Positions 50,813 to 60,452 of a stretch of 64,000 nucleotides of DNA are shown one piece after another (position 1 is the first letter of the stretch; every line of letters begins with the position of its first letter). The position numbers were made by a program, and so were the translations under genes. This stretch comes from Reichenbachiella carrageenanivorans (lineage in GTDB: Bacteria; Bacteroidota; Bacteroidia; Cytophagales; Cyclobacteriaceae): contig NZ_CP106735.1 in NCBI RefSeq assembly GCF_025639805.1, forward strand, positions 434,001 to 498,000, given 5' to 3'. The notes beneath the pieces were generated by a model. The model was given only the letters and a program-made list of their open reading frames with translations. It had not been told where the DNA came from and did no database searches.

Positions 50813-52960
50813 TTATGATGCTGCTACCTTCTGTAAAGCAAGCAATTGCTGAGTTTCTGTCACGTCTCTAGATATCCCAAAAGTGCCGACAATTTCATGA
50901 TTTAGATCGCGAAGTGGCAATTTGGTTGTCGAATAAAACTTAACTGCTCCTTTTCCATCGTCCGACTTTTCTATCAAGTTGATAATAGGCTCTCCCGTTT
51001 TGATGATTTTCTGCTCATCTTCATAGGATTGGGTTGCACTATCTCCTACAAAATCGATGTCTGTTTTGCCCAGCAAATCCTCTGGACTGCCTACCCCGAA
51101 GACTTCGGCATGCGACTTACTATTTCGGACAAATCGGCTTTGTAGGTCTTTGAAATAGATCACATCAGGCATATTGTTGAGCAAAGCATCCAATAGATAT
51201 TTCTCCTTTTCATAGGCTTCTTTCATTTTGAAAATGGCGGTATTGGTACTGGCATTAGACGAGAGTTTGACCATGCTCAACCCTTCTTTTAGCTCAATAG
51301 CTATTCCGTCTAGGCTTATGGCTTTCTCATTGTACCCGCCCATGCCAGCGGACAGCTCGGAAGCCGAAGCCGCTATCTCTGCCGCACCTGATGCCGTTTG
51401 TTCTGCTATCACCACCACACTTTCCGTATTAGTCACTACTTCCTTGATCTGTGCGATCTGCCCCACTACGGCGGCTAAGATCTCCTCCGAATAGATAAAA
51501 GCATCATTAGATGAAGTAAACATTTCCTGAAAAACAACTGCAGCTTGATGCGTATCTGTTTTGCCACCTTTGATAGATTCTATCATCGTATCAATCACAT
51601 TCGCTGCCGATCTGGTATCCTTTTGCACACCCGCGACCAATGCCTCTATTTCTCTTGCAGACTTTCTAGAGTTTTCGGCCAGCACTCTGATCTCCTCTGC
51701 CACTACCGAAAAACCCCTACCAGCATCTCCCGCCTGAGCAGCTTCTATAGCAGCATTGAGTGCAAGCAGGTTGGTTTGCGCTGCTATCTCCGTGATTACT
51801 TTAAGCACTCTTTCGATTTGTACAGAGCGATCTATCAACACGTTGATAGAGTGTGTCGTAGACTCTGACATCTCTGTGATCTGTTCCATACGCTCTCCAA
51901 GCTGTCTTACCACTTCGATTCCTTCCTTGCTTCGGCTTACGCCTGATTTTGCTGTCTCATTCACATTCTCTGCCTTCTGGCCAACGTCTTTGGAGGCTTC
52001 TAGGATTTGATCGATCAGCTCGGAGGCTTGATCTACTTTGAATACCTGATTTCGGGCACCTTCACTCATCTCTGCTATCGCTGAAGCGATCTCTTCTGTG
52101 CTGACATTCATTTCTAAACTCGTGGTCTTCATTTCTCCCGACGATTCTTCTATGATCTTCGAATGTTTTGAGACTTGCCCTAAAAGTCCATCTATATTAT
52201 CTAGTGCTAGATTCAGATTGTTCACCATGCGCAGTATATCTCCTTTGGCTTCTAGCTCATATCTAAGCGTCAAATCTCCCGACGACATGGCATGAATGAT
52301 TCTATTGAATTCCTTTAGGGGGTTGATCAATGAGCCTAGCAACGAGTTGATCCCAATAGTTAAATCCAAAAACACGCCTTTCTTATTGACTGTACTGATT
52401 TCAACACTGAGTTGGCCGCTACTTACAGCCTGATCGATCACCTCATTGGTTTCTGAAATAAAGGCATTGAAATTGTCTTGCAATTCGCTCAATGACTTGA
52501 GCGTACCCTCCTCTTCGTCGTGTAGCAACGCTGCATAGGTCAGATCTCCTTCACCCAATTTTTGCGCAAGCATTTCTATATGCCGAGTATGGTTTCGGTT
52601 CGGAATCTGCTTTGCTATCTGAGAAAAATCTGATGGCATATTGATCAATTCTTCCAAAGATTTTTCACTAAACTGATCACTCAATATCGATTTTATACCT
52701 GAAAAAGGATCTGCAAATTGCACTTTAAAATCGACGATCACTACCCCAAAATTGATCAGTCCTATTCCCAAATACAAACAACAACTCCATATGCCCAACC
52801 CTGCGCCTAGTGCGTACCCAAATGAGCCAATACTCACAATCAATACACATAGATCTACTACCAACCTTTTAATCAAACTCAAATACCGATTTGAATAAAA
52901 CATTAAATAAATTACGCTCGTCATTAATACTGTCAATAACAGCATAAAGGGTGTTTCCAT
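50813..52960 (-). CDS. Methyl-accepting-type signalling protein with C-terminal PAS
   Basis: 715 aa. Two to three N-terminal membrane helices (about 5-75) have almost no periplasmic loop. HAMP-like/coiled-coil segments follow (about 150-290). The MCP hairpin contains the near-invariant core [20 protein letters not shown] and [17 protein letters not shown]. After it comes a PAS domain (about 575-705, [20 protein letters not shown]), which is unusual because sensory domains normally precede the signalling hairpin. It probably senses an internal or membrane cue. It lies 67 bases downstream of a single-domain response regulator. No CheA, CheW or CheR gene is in the window. Confidence 0.88.
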   Translation of the reverse strand: METPFMLLLTVLMTSVIYLMFYSNRYLSLIKRLVVDLCVLIVSIGSFGYALGAGLGIWSCCLYLGIGLINFGVVIVDFKVQFADPFSGIKSILSDQFSEKSLEELINMPSDFSQIAKQIPNRNHTRHIEMLAQKLGEGDLTYAALLHDEEEGTLKSLSELQDNFNAFISETNEVIDQAVSSGQLSVEISTVNKKGVFLDLTIGINSLLGSLINPLKEFNRIIHAMSSGDLTLRYELEAKGDILRMVNNLNLALDNIDGLLGQVSKHSKIIEESSGEMKTTSLEMNVSTEEIASAIAEMSEGARNQVFKVDQASELIDQILEASKDVGQKAENVNETAKSGVSRSKEGIEVVRQLGERMEQITEMSESTTHSINVLIDRSVQIERVLKVITEIAAQTNLLALNAAIEAAQAGDAGRGFSVVAEEIRVLAENSRKSAREIEALVAGVQKDTRSAANVIDTMIESIKGGKTDTHQAAVVFQEMFTSSNDAFIYSEEILAAVVGQIAQIKEVVTNTESVVVIAEQTASGAAEIAASASELSAGMGGYNEKAISLDGIAIELKEGLSMVKLSSNASTNTAIFKMKEAYEKEKYLLDALLNNMPDVIYFKDLQSRFVRNSKSHAEVFGVGSPEDLLGKTDIDFVGDSATQSYEDEQKIIKTGEPIINLIEKSDDGKGAVKFYSTTKLPLRDLNHEIVGTFGISRDVTETQQLLALQKVAAS

Positions 52961-53027
52961 TCCTATATTTTTTTGATAAAAAGATTCCTTAGCGGAATAA
53001 AGTCAGACACAAATCTTAAGCAGGATA

Positions 53028-53477
53028 TTAGACTTGAGCATTAGAGGACTCTATCATAATTTCGGGATGAAAGGACAGGTTGTAATTTTCGATCACAGTA
53101 TCCAATACCCTAGTATTGAGCGGTTTGTTTAGGTATAGGCTCACTTCTCCTCTTGCATCAAACTGCACACGATTTTCCTGGCTTATAGAACTCGTAAGCA
53201 TATTAATCATTGTGTTCTGACCCTGTGATGATATCTTCGAGCCCAACTGATCTAGAATTTGCCAGCCACTCAATAGCGGCATCTCTACATCAAGAAAAAT
53301 GAGTTTTGGCCAGTCGTCGCTAGATAGTTGACCCAAATAATCTAACGCCTCTTGAGGCAGTTCAAATCGTAAAATTTCAAAATCTCTCGAATATATATGT
53401 ATGGTAGCTTCAGAAAGCAAGCCTGAGATAGGATCATCATCTACAATTAGAATCTTGATTTTCTTATTATTATCCAT
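53028..53477 (-). CDS. Single-domain response regulator (CheY-like)
   Basis: 149 aa consisting only of a receiver domain. Acidic pocket in ILIVDDDPISG, phospho-acceptor D63 in LIFLDVEMPLLSG, and conserved Lys in LYLNKPLN. No output domain, so it must act through a partner, most simply the MCP-type protein encoded 67 bases downstream. Such short regulators in this phylum often sit with PAS-containing sensors. Confidence 0.92.
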   Translation of the reverse strand: MDNNKKIKILIVDDDPISGLLSEATIHIYSRDFEILRFELPQEALDYLGQLSSDDWPKLIFLDVEMPLLSGWQILDQLGSKISSQGQNTMINMLTSSISQENRVQFDARGEVSLYLNKPLNTRVLDTVIENYNLSFHPEIMIESSNAQV

Positions 53478-53601
53478 AGCTGTAAGTTTTTGTATCTATT
53501 ACAGAAGTCTATCATTCGGTTCTAATTCGACAATTAAAACATGCATGCCTTCCGAAATATTGGCTGAAGTGACTGGTTAGGTTTCTAAATAAATCATTCA
53601 A

Positions 53602-53625
53602 TTACATATATATGTATATATGTAA
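53602..53625. repeat. 24-bp AT-rich perfect palindrome
   Basis: TTACATATATA-TG-TATATATGTAA is exact over 11-bp arms. It lies between the divergent response-regulator and SGNH genes, about 75 bases upstream of the SGNH -7 box. AT-rich symmetry can arise by chance, but an 11-bp arm is a fair operator candidate. Confidence 0.4.
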
Positions 53626-53699
53626 ACAAAATCACAAGCGTATTAGGATTGTTACTGTGCACAGGTGTGAAATTTACCCATAGAAAGGGGGAGATCCGT

Positions 53700-53707
53700 T
53701 AACTTTG
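53700..53707 (+). promoter_or_regulatory. Candidate -7 box of the SGNH hydrolase gene
   Basis: TAACTTTG fits TAnnTTTG and lies 38 bases before the ATG at 53745. A -33 TTTG is not seen at the usual distance. Confidence 0.45.
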
Positions 53708-53744
53708 CTCTTCCAATAAGAGGAAAAACTGATTTAAATTAACT

Positions 53745-54662
53745 ATGAGAATTTCATTATTTTTTGTATGTCTCTTATCATTTATCTACTCTAATGCTCA
53801 GCACCTACCAGTCTCAAGTAAAAATAATTTTCGCATTGTCTTTTTAGGCAATAGCATTACCTACGCTGGCTATTTCACTGCAGAAATAGAAACCTATTAC
53901 CGATTAAAATATCCTGCCAACAAAATAGAATTCATCAACCTAGGTCTACCCAGCGAAACCGTCTCTGGTCTATCCGAAGAAGGGCACGCTCAGGGCAATT
54001 TTCCACGACCATTTTTATTTGATCGTTTTGAACGTACAATAAACCAAACTCGACCAGACCTCATTATTTCTTGCTATGGGATGAACGACGGCATCTATCT
54101 TCCGCTAGATACGGTTAGATTTAAACGCTTTCAAGCAGGCATACAAAAACTACAACAGGAGGCTGACCGTCGCAGTATAGAACTGGTTCATTTGACACCA
54201 CCCATATACGATCCGATAAAAGGTGAGGCATATGCGCATGTATTGGATGTCTATACCAAATGGCTTTTGAGCCAAAGAAAACTAAACTGGAAGGTGATAG
54301 ATATCCACAATCCCATGAAGCAGGAATTGCACACCAGACGTAATCAAGACCCTACGTTTATCTTTGCCCAAGATGGTATCCATCCGGACGAATTTGGGCA
54401 CTGGATTATAGCCAAAAATATATTGATCGGACTGGGTGAGATTGCGATAGAGTCTAGTGTTAGTTTTGAAGATTTTTATCAGACTTATCCCAATGGAGAG
54501 AAAATCCAGCTTCTTATTAGAAACAAGCAGAGTCTCTTAAAGGATGCATGGCTGTGCGGCATTGGACATCAGCGACCCAACATGAAGCAGGGACTGCCGC
54601 TAAAAGAGGCTATAACCCAAACCGATTTGATGCAGAATCAAATTCTAGAACTAGTGGAGTAG
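53745..54662 (+). CDS. SGNH/GDSL-type esterase, secreted
   Basis: 305 aa with a signal peptide (MRISLFFVCLLSFIYSNAQ). SGNH blocks are present: GNS with nucleophile S37 (VFLGNSITYAG), the Gly block (NLGLPSETVSG), N114 in YGMNDG, and the D210-x-x-H213 pair in DGIHPDEFG. The fold hydrolyses ester groups, in glycan loci often acetyl groups on sugars. It has its own promoter on the plus strand and converges on the second hybrid sensor (24-base gap). Substrate unknown; a role in de-acetylating the same algal glycan is inference. Confidence 0.88.
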   Translation: MRISLFFVCLLSFIYSNAQHLPVSSKNNFRIVFLGNSITYAGYFTAEIETYYRLKYPANKIEFINLGLPSETVSGLSEEGHAQGNFPRPFLFDRFERTINQTRPDLIISCYGMNDGIYLPLDTVRFKRFQAGIQKLQQEADRRSIELVHLTPPIYDPIKGEAYAHVLDVYTKWLLSQRKLNWKVIDIHNPMKQELHTRRNQDPTFIFAQDGIHPDEFGHWIIAKNILIGLGEIAIESSVSFEDFYQTYPNGEKIQLLIRNKQSLLKDAWLCGIGHQRPNMKQGLPLKEAITQTDLMQNQILELVE

Positions 54663-54685
54663 CAGCAATCAAACAGATCTCAGTT

Positions 54686-57600
54686 CTAATTATTTTCCGA
54701 TGGTTTGGCATATTTCTTTTTATACTCGGCAGGTGTTAGGTTAAACTGTTTTTTAAAGCTTTTAGTAAAGTACGACTGACTGCTAATTCCCACAGAATAC
54801 ATAATCTCCGAAGCAGATAGATTTTCATCATTTTTTAAATAATGAGCCGCTTTTTTCAATCTAAACTCCCTCAAATAGGCATTGGCATTGTTGCCCGTCA
54901 GTGCCTTGAATTTTCTATAAAATTGGATATACGACATCCCCGTTTCACTGGCTAATTCATCTACACCAAAAGTGTCGTCTTTGTACTTTTCCTCCACGAT
55001 GTCTTTGATTTTTGTCATGAAGATTTCATCCTTGGTCACCACTCTTTCCTCTTCAGGTTTCATCAAGAGATGTTGTTTGATTTGGATGGCGTCTCGCTCT
55101 CTTTTTTCAAGAATATTCTTGACCTGCAATTCCAACATATAAGGAGAAAATGGCTTGGCCACAAAAGCATCTGCTCCAGCCTCAAATGCTGCCTTTCTAC
55201 TATCAAAATCATTGAGCGCAGTGAGAAAAACCTGAGGGATGTGGTTGATGTGCGAATCGTCCCTCAGTGATTTGCTCAGTCCAAAACCATCCAACTTGGG
55301 CATCATGATGTCTATGATCGCTAAATCAGGAATAAACCGCTTCGCCATTTCCAATCCTTCTTCACCATTTTCTGCTTCTATCACTACATATTCATCCTCA
55401 AACAACTGAGATATCAAGGCTCTAATCTCCTTGTTGTCTTCTACTAGCAGGATCATTTTTTGATCAACCAGCAACTCTCCACCTTCTACCTTGGGACCTT
55501 CTGGGGTTGTGCTAATATTTGGTGTTCCATCCGTCAGCTTTGATTTTGCGATGTCCTTGGGTAGAAAAACCGTGAAAGTGGTTCCCTTGCCTTCGGTACT
55601 TCTGACCTTCACATTTCCTTTATGGAGTTCGGTGAGCTCTTTGACCAAAAAAAGTCCAATCCCACTGCTTCCAAATATGGTTTCTTCTTGATCACCCTTG
55701 AAAAACCGGTCAAAAATAAATTCAATCTGATCGGCACTGATACCGTTACCCGAATCCTCTATGACCAGCGCAATATGATCCTTATGATCCTCCAGTAGCA
55801 TATCTACTTTGCCTCCATCAGAAGTGTATTTGAAGGCATTGGATAATAAATTGAACAGGATACGCTCTATCGCGGCTTTGTCAAACGACAGTATAATTTC
55901 CTTATTTGGCAAGATGACGTTATAGTTAATCTTCATCTCCTGCGCATAGTCATTGAATGCATCAGCTGTTTTGCCTACTATATCTACGATGTCCGACTCT
56001 CCTAGCGTGAGCTTAAACTGTCCATGTCCAATCCGGCGAAAATCGATAAGCGAATTGGTAAGATTTAACAATCGCTGTCCGTTTTTATTGATATTATTCA
56101 CCAAAGGCTTCAGTGCATCGTCCAAACGTGCATCATGTAAGAGACGCTCTAATGGACTGAGGATTAAAGTCAGTGGTGTTCTGATTTCATGACTAATATT
56201 TGTGAAAAATTTAAGCTTAGCTTCGTTGATTTCGGCCTGATGCAGTTTGTCTTTTTGCTCAAAAGCCACTCTTCTTTGTAGAAGTAAAACACGCTCAAAA
56301 TACAAGAAAATCAAATAGCCCATACCTAGCAGTAGCAATCCATAGCACAAATACGCCCACAAAGTCCTATACCACGGAGGGGTAATCATGATTTTCAATT
56401 GTGTAGTTGATAGTGATTCGAGGCCATCGCCATTGAATGCACGAAGCTCAAACAAATAGGTACCTGGACTGAGCTGAGAATATGAAGCAGATGCATTTTC
56501 ATGATTGGCATATACCCATTCTCTATCCACTCCTCGCAATCTGTAGGCAAATGTATTGCTCTTGACCGATGAAAAATGCATAGCTGAAAAAGCCAGCGAA
56601 ATCTGATTCAAGCGATAAGGTAACACTATGCTTTCCATTTTATAAATGGGCTTATCAAGCACTTGCCATCCATTAATCATTTCTTGGGAATGAACAGGGT
56701 TGTTTAGTACAGATAGCTCGGTAATGATCGGCAGTGGCGGCACTGGGTTTCTCACAACCTGACTAGGGTTAAATAAAGTCAGACCATTCAAGCCACCAAA
56801 AACCACCCAACCATCAGCAGTAAAAATACTGGCTTCTTTTCTGAAATTATTAGAAGAGAGCCCATCCTTCATACTAAAGTTTTCGAATTTTTCCTCGTCA
56901 GGATAAAACCTAGAGATACCTCCGTCTGTACTCAACCAGAGCGTCCCATCGCGATCTTCTTCGATTCGGTAAACGACATTACTAGACAAGCCTCCTTCCT
57001 TTTTAGTATATCGCTTGAACCCTAAGACTTCTCCCGCTTCGGACAACTGCACCAAATGTAAACCTCCTCCATAAGTGCCTATCCAAAACCTACCCCGAGC
57101 ATCTTCATGCATACTAAATACCTGATTGCTCCCAAGTGATTGGGAAGATGGTTGAGTGGATTTGAAATGTCTTATATCTAGTACATTATCATTTTTCATC
57201 AATCGGAACAGACCATTTCTAGTACCTATCCACATATCTCCACGAAACTTATAGATCACATCTACTATTTCATTGTCTAATAGGTGCGTAATCGAATCGG
57301 ACGGTTGAATGAGTCCGGTCAAAATATCATCTTTATTAATATTCACCCTTTGCACACCATCCAACGTACCCACCCAAAGGGTCTGTCCTTCCAAATAAAG
57401 ACATCTGACAAATTGACCCCTGAGTCTGATATTCAATTGGTGGGTCGAAGGTAAACTCACTTTTTGGTCGGTTCGGGTATCATATACAACGACACCATTG
57501 GTACCTCCGAGGAGCATATAATTACCCAAAGCCAGCATACAATTGTAGCTATGTTCTTTATCGAAAGATTTAAAACGGACACCTTCGCCTTTCGAAACTT

Positions 57601-58798
57601 CTAATGATTCTTCAGTAACGCTTAGCCCGTTATTGTAAGTACCACTCCATAGCCTTCCTGCGGCATCTACTGCCAACCCCGTGATGAGGTTGTCGGCTAA
57701 ACTCGTGGAATCAAAATATTTGGATGAAATATTGATGAACTTTTTGCGATAAGGATCCATTTTACTGAGTCCTCCATGCGCAGTGGCTACCCACAGTATA
57801 TCTGTATGATCGATAATGAGGTCATTGACCTGATTGCTACCCAGGCTTTTGGTATCTTCTGAACTATACTGGTATTGACTAAATATTCTACTTTTTACTT
57901 CATACTTCAACAGTCCCTTGTCTTGCGTCCCTATCCAAATTCTATCATTCGAAGCATGGATTATTTTCGAAACATTGCAGGGTTCAGGAAAGCTGAAAGG
58001 ACCCTTTTTGATATCAAAAGAATAAGTATCTTCATTCAATTCGATCTCCGTCAGGTCTTGATTACTTGCTATCCAGATGGATTGCTTATCGATGATTTCT
58101 ATATCCTCTACATGACTAAAGCCGATATCTTGCCAGTTGCTCTTGGCCATGATTTTCACCCTACTGTTCTCCGCTATATCAAGTGCATATAGATAGTTGG
58201 AGCCTACTACCAGCCACCGATTGCCCACCAGTCGTTTGATTGTACTAAACTGTTCGTTATTTGAGAAATTGGTACCCAAGTCGAGATATCCAAATCTCAT
58301 GATTTCATAAAAACTGGCATCTTCCTGTCTTTTTGAATAAAAAATCTCATGGATACCGTGATTACTCAATATCAACAAGTGACCTTTAGATACCTCTTGT
58401 ACTTGTCTAATTCTTATCCCTGCAGGCAATGTCTTATTGAAAGAATGGAGCGTATAAAATCGATTTTCATTCCTATTGTATAGTGCAATACCATGATCTA
58501 GCGTAAGCCAAATATTTTCGTTGGAATCTTCTAACAGCGAGTAGATTCGACCACTAGGAAGTGACAATGAATCGCTCGGTTCGTACTGATACTCTTTGTA
58601 CGAATCACCGTCATATTTGATAAGTCCATTGGGCGTCCCTAGCCATATAAAGCCTGAACGATCTTGAATAAGACACAAAATACTATTTTGATTCAATCCT
58701 TGTGCATTGCTAATCCGCTCAAATACCACCTCGTGCTGTGCACTCGAGGAAAACACCAGGCTAATATTGATCAACCATATGACGGCAAGTATTCTCAA
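54686..58798 (-). CDS. Second hybrid two-component system sensor-regulator (HTCS)
   Basis: 1370 aa. Signal peptide (LINISLVFSSSAQ), Reg_prop propellers (about 25-690, e.g. GFIWLGTPNGLIKYDG), Y_Y_Y domain (about 725-795), TM helix (LWAYLCYGLLLLGMGYLIFLY). HisKA with H870 (NISHEIRTPLTL), HATPase (NAFKYTSDGGK, FGSSGIGLFLVKELT), receiver with D1163 (LAIIDIMMPKLDG), AraC helix-turn-helix at the end (YSVGISSQSYFTKSFKKQF). Its propeller sequence differs from the first sensor, so it should recognise another oligosaccharide. It follows the sulfatase at 58850 with a 51-base gap on the same strand, and is the best candidate regulator for the right-hand gene group. Confidence 0.95.
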   Translation of the reverse strand: MRILAVIWLINISLVFSSSAQHEVVFERISNAQGLNQNSILCLIQDRSGFIWLGTPNGLIKYDGDSYKEYQYEPSDSLSLPSGRIYSLLEDSNENIWLTLDHGIALYNRNENRFYTLHSFNKTLPAGIRIRQVQEVSKGHLLILSNHGIHEIFYSKRQEDASFYEIMRFGYLDLGTNFSNNEQFSTIKRLVGNRWLVVGSNYLYALDIAENSRVKIMAKSNWQDIGFSHVEDIEIIDKQSIWIASNQDLTEIELNEDTYSFDIKKGPFSFPEPCNVSKIIHASNDRIWIGTQDKGLLKYEVKSRIFSQYQYSSEDTKSLGSNQVNDLIIDHTDILWVATAHGGLSKMDPYRKKFINISSKYFDSTSLADNLITGLAVDAAGRLWSGTYNNGLSVTEESLEVSKGEGVRFKSFDKEHSYNCMLALGNYMLLGGTNGVVVYDTRTDQKVSLPSTHQLNIRLRGQFVRCLYLEGQTLWVGTLDGVQRVNINKDDILTGLIQPSDSITHLLDNEIVDVIYKFRGDMWIGTRNGLFRLMKNDNVLDIRHFKSTQPSSQSLGSNQVFSMHEDARGRFWIGTYGGGLHLVQLSEAGEVLGFKRYTKKEGGLSSNVVYRIEEDRDGTLWLSTDGGISRFYPDEEKFENFSMKDGLSSNNFRKEASIFTADGWVVFGGLNGLTLFNPSQVVRNPVPPLPIITELSVLNNPVHSQEMINGWQVLDKPIYKMESIVLPYRLNQISLAFSAMHFSSVKSNTFAYRLRGVDREWVYANHENASASYSQLSPGTYLFELRAFNGDGLESLSTTQLKIMITPPWYRTLWAYLCYGLLLLGMGYLIFLYFERVLLLQRRVAFEQKDKLHQAEINEAKLKFFTNISHEIRTPLTLILSPLERLLHDARLDDALKPLVNNINKNGQRLLNLTNSLIDFRRIGHGQFKLTLGESDIVDIVGKTADAFNDYAQEMKINYNVILPNKEIILSFDKAAIERILFNLLSNAFKYTSDGGKVDMLLEDHKDHIALVIEDSGNGISADQIEFIFDRFFKGDQEETIFGSSGIGLFLVKELTELHKGNVKVRSTEGKGTTFTVFLPKDIAKSKLTDGTPNISTTPEGPKVEGGELLVDQKMILLVEDNKEIRALISQLFEDEYVVIEAENGEEGLEMAKRFIPDLAIIDIMMPKLDGFGLSKSLRDDSHINHIPQVFLTALNDFDSRKAAFEAGADAFVAKPFSPYMLELQVKNILEKRERDAIQIKQHLLMKPEEERVVTKDEIFMTKIKDIVEEKYKDDTFGVDELASETGMSYIQFYRKFKALTGNNANAYLREFRLKKAAHYLKNDENLSASEIMYSVGISSQSYFTKSFKKQFNLTPAEYKKKYAKPSENN

Positions 58799-58849
58799 TT
58801 TCGTATCGGTCTTTTATTTAATTTCTATCCCAAATTATATAAATGTGTG

Positions 58850-60241
58850 TTAAGAACTGGGCAATGTCTTCTTCCAATTTTCCCAAAGGTCATTCATCAC
58901 CTGAGCTTTTTCGGGATTTTCGTTCGCCACGTCATTCTTTTCGAGTGGATCTTGGATCAAGTCATACAATTCGATTCTTTTCCCCTCGTTGTCTGCTAGC
59001 ATCTTCCATTTCCCATCTATCACGGCACGACTCGCCCATCGTTCGGTCAGATTCCATCGGCTAGATACCACTGGATACTTCCACTCCCAAAAAAGAGGCT
59101 TCGTTCTATTAAATTTCTGATTATCGAAAATAGAGGCAAAACTCTCCCCATCGGCATCGTAATCTGTCGGCAGTTTTGATACCCCTGCTAACTCCAAGAA
59201 TGTAGGGAGGATATCTACTCCAGACAAAATACTGGTACTATCTACGGCACCCGCTGTCACATGTCCTGGCCAGCGCACAATGAAGGGTACATTGATGCCA
59301 CCTTCGAATATATCCACTTTACGCCCTTTTCTACCTGCTGTTTTTCCCACGGTCAAAGCAGGCAGTACATGAGCGGGACCATTGTCACTGCTAAATATGA
59401 TAATCGTTTCTTTTCCTATACCCAAAGCTTCTACAGCTGCCATTAATCTTCCTACATGAAAGTCCGCATCGGTGAGCACAGCATAGTACGTTTCCTTATC
59501 GGGATCTACCCCCTGATAGAGCGCTCTTTGTTCGTCCGACGGCCACAAGGGTGTATGTGGGTCTTTCAACCAAAGGTTGACAAAAAAAGGTTGACCTGAT
59601 TTGTTTCTTTCTAGGAAATCTATGGTCTCATCAACTACAATCCGACTAGAACTCTGAACCCAGAGCGTATCATCGTCCATGTATCTAGTAGTGGGCCAGT
59701 GCTGGTCCCCTTTCCAAGTAGGCCCATTGCCATTCCATACCCGTGTTTCGTCATAGCCATATACTTTGGGTTCGGGTGCTGTAGGGTCTCCATGCGGCAA
59801 ACCTCCTCCTCCTAGATGCCACTTCCCAAAATGAGCTGTTTTGTATCCTGCTTGCTGCATCAGCTGTGGCAAATAATAATCCAATGTATCTGGCAACCAA
59901 TTGGGCATTCCTCGTTTCTGGTTCACCTCGTTACCTGCAAAGTGACCATGGATGCGATGCCTTGCTGGAAATTGCCCTGTAATGATAGATGACCGACTAG
60001 GCGAACATACGCCACTTGTCACGTGAAATTTAGTGTACTTGGTACCCTGAGCAGTTAATTTGTCAAGGTTAGGCGTTTTTACTTCTGGGTGACCATTGCT
60101 CCCCAAATCTCCATACCCCCAGTCATCGGCAAATACAAAAATAATATTGGGCTGTTCTGCTTCCTTATTGGGTTCTGTGTACTGACATGCACCAAAAAAA
60201 AACGACACTAAAACGACAAACAATACATTAAACTTAACCAT
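58850..60241 (-). CDS. Sulfatase, lipoprotein
   Basis: 463 aa lipoprotein (lipobox FGAC, Cys19). Motifs: NIIFVFADDWGYGDLGSNG, FGly motif C79-SPSR in TSGVCSPSRSSIITGQ, FGKWHLGGGGLPHG, NLWLKDPHTPLWPSD and IFSSDNGPAH. Size is typical for a single-domain S1 sulfatase. It lies between the large repeat protein and the second hybrid sensor on one strand; the expanded terminator at 60279-60421 separates it from the former. Substrate unknown. Confidence 0.93.
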   Translation of the reverse strand: MVKFNVLFVVLVSFFFGACQYTEPNKEAEQPNIIFVFADDWGYGDLGSNGHPEVKTPNLDKLTAQGTKYTKFHVTSGVCSPSRSSIITGQFPARHRIHGHFAGNEVNQKRGMPNWLPDTLDYYLPQLMQQAGYKTAHFGKWHLGGGGLPHGDPTAPEPKVYGYDETRVWNGNGPTWKGDQHWPTTRYMDDDTLWVQSSSRIVVDETIDFLERNKSGQPFFVNLWLKDPHTPLWPSDEQRALYQGVDPDKETYYAVLTDADFHVGRLMAAVEALGIGKETIIIFSSDNGPAHVLPALTVGKTAGRKGRKVDIFEGGINVPFIVRWPGHVTAGAVDSTSILSGVDILPTFLELAGVSKLPTDYDADGESFASIFDNQKFNRTKPLFWEWKYPVVSSRWNLTERWASRAVIDGKWKMLADNEGKRIELYDLIQDPLEKNDVANENPEKAQVMNDLWENWKKTLPSS

Positions 60242-60278
60242 GATAGATAATTATAATATTTACGATCATTTGTTATAT

Positions 60279-60421
60279 AAAAAAGGCTGTCTTCCAAAGC
60301 GCAAATTAGATGAAGTACTCTATAAGCTCATTTGTATGAGCTATAATTGAGATTTTAGAATGGCCAAGCAAAAGTCTTCTCAACCTGCTCCTTCGATTTA
60401 CTTTAAAAGACAGCCTTTTTT
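60279..60421 (-). terminator. Expanded inverted-repeat terminator with 101-base loop
   Basis: 21-base arms at 60279-60299 and 60401-60421 (core AAAAAAGGCTGTCTT) match at 19 positions when one is reverse-complemented. They are separated by 101 bases that hold another hairpin, AGCTCAT-TTGT-ATGAGCT (60325-60342). It begins 32 bases after the repeat-protein stop. On the minus strand the second arm ends in TTTTTT. The stem core equals that of the compact terminator at 13802. The long loop is unusual for a terminator and could be an insertion or a small RNA. Confidence 0.55.
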
Positions 60422-60452
60422 ATTCCTAAACAATCAACTTTAGTTCCTCTAT

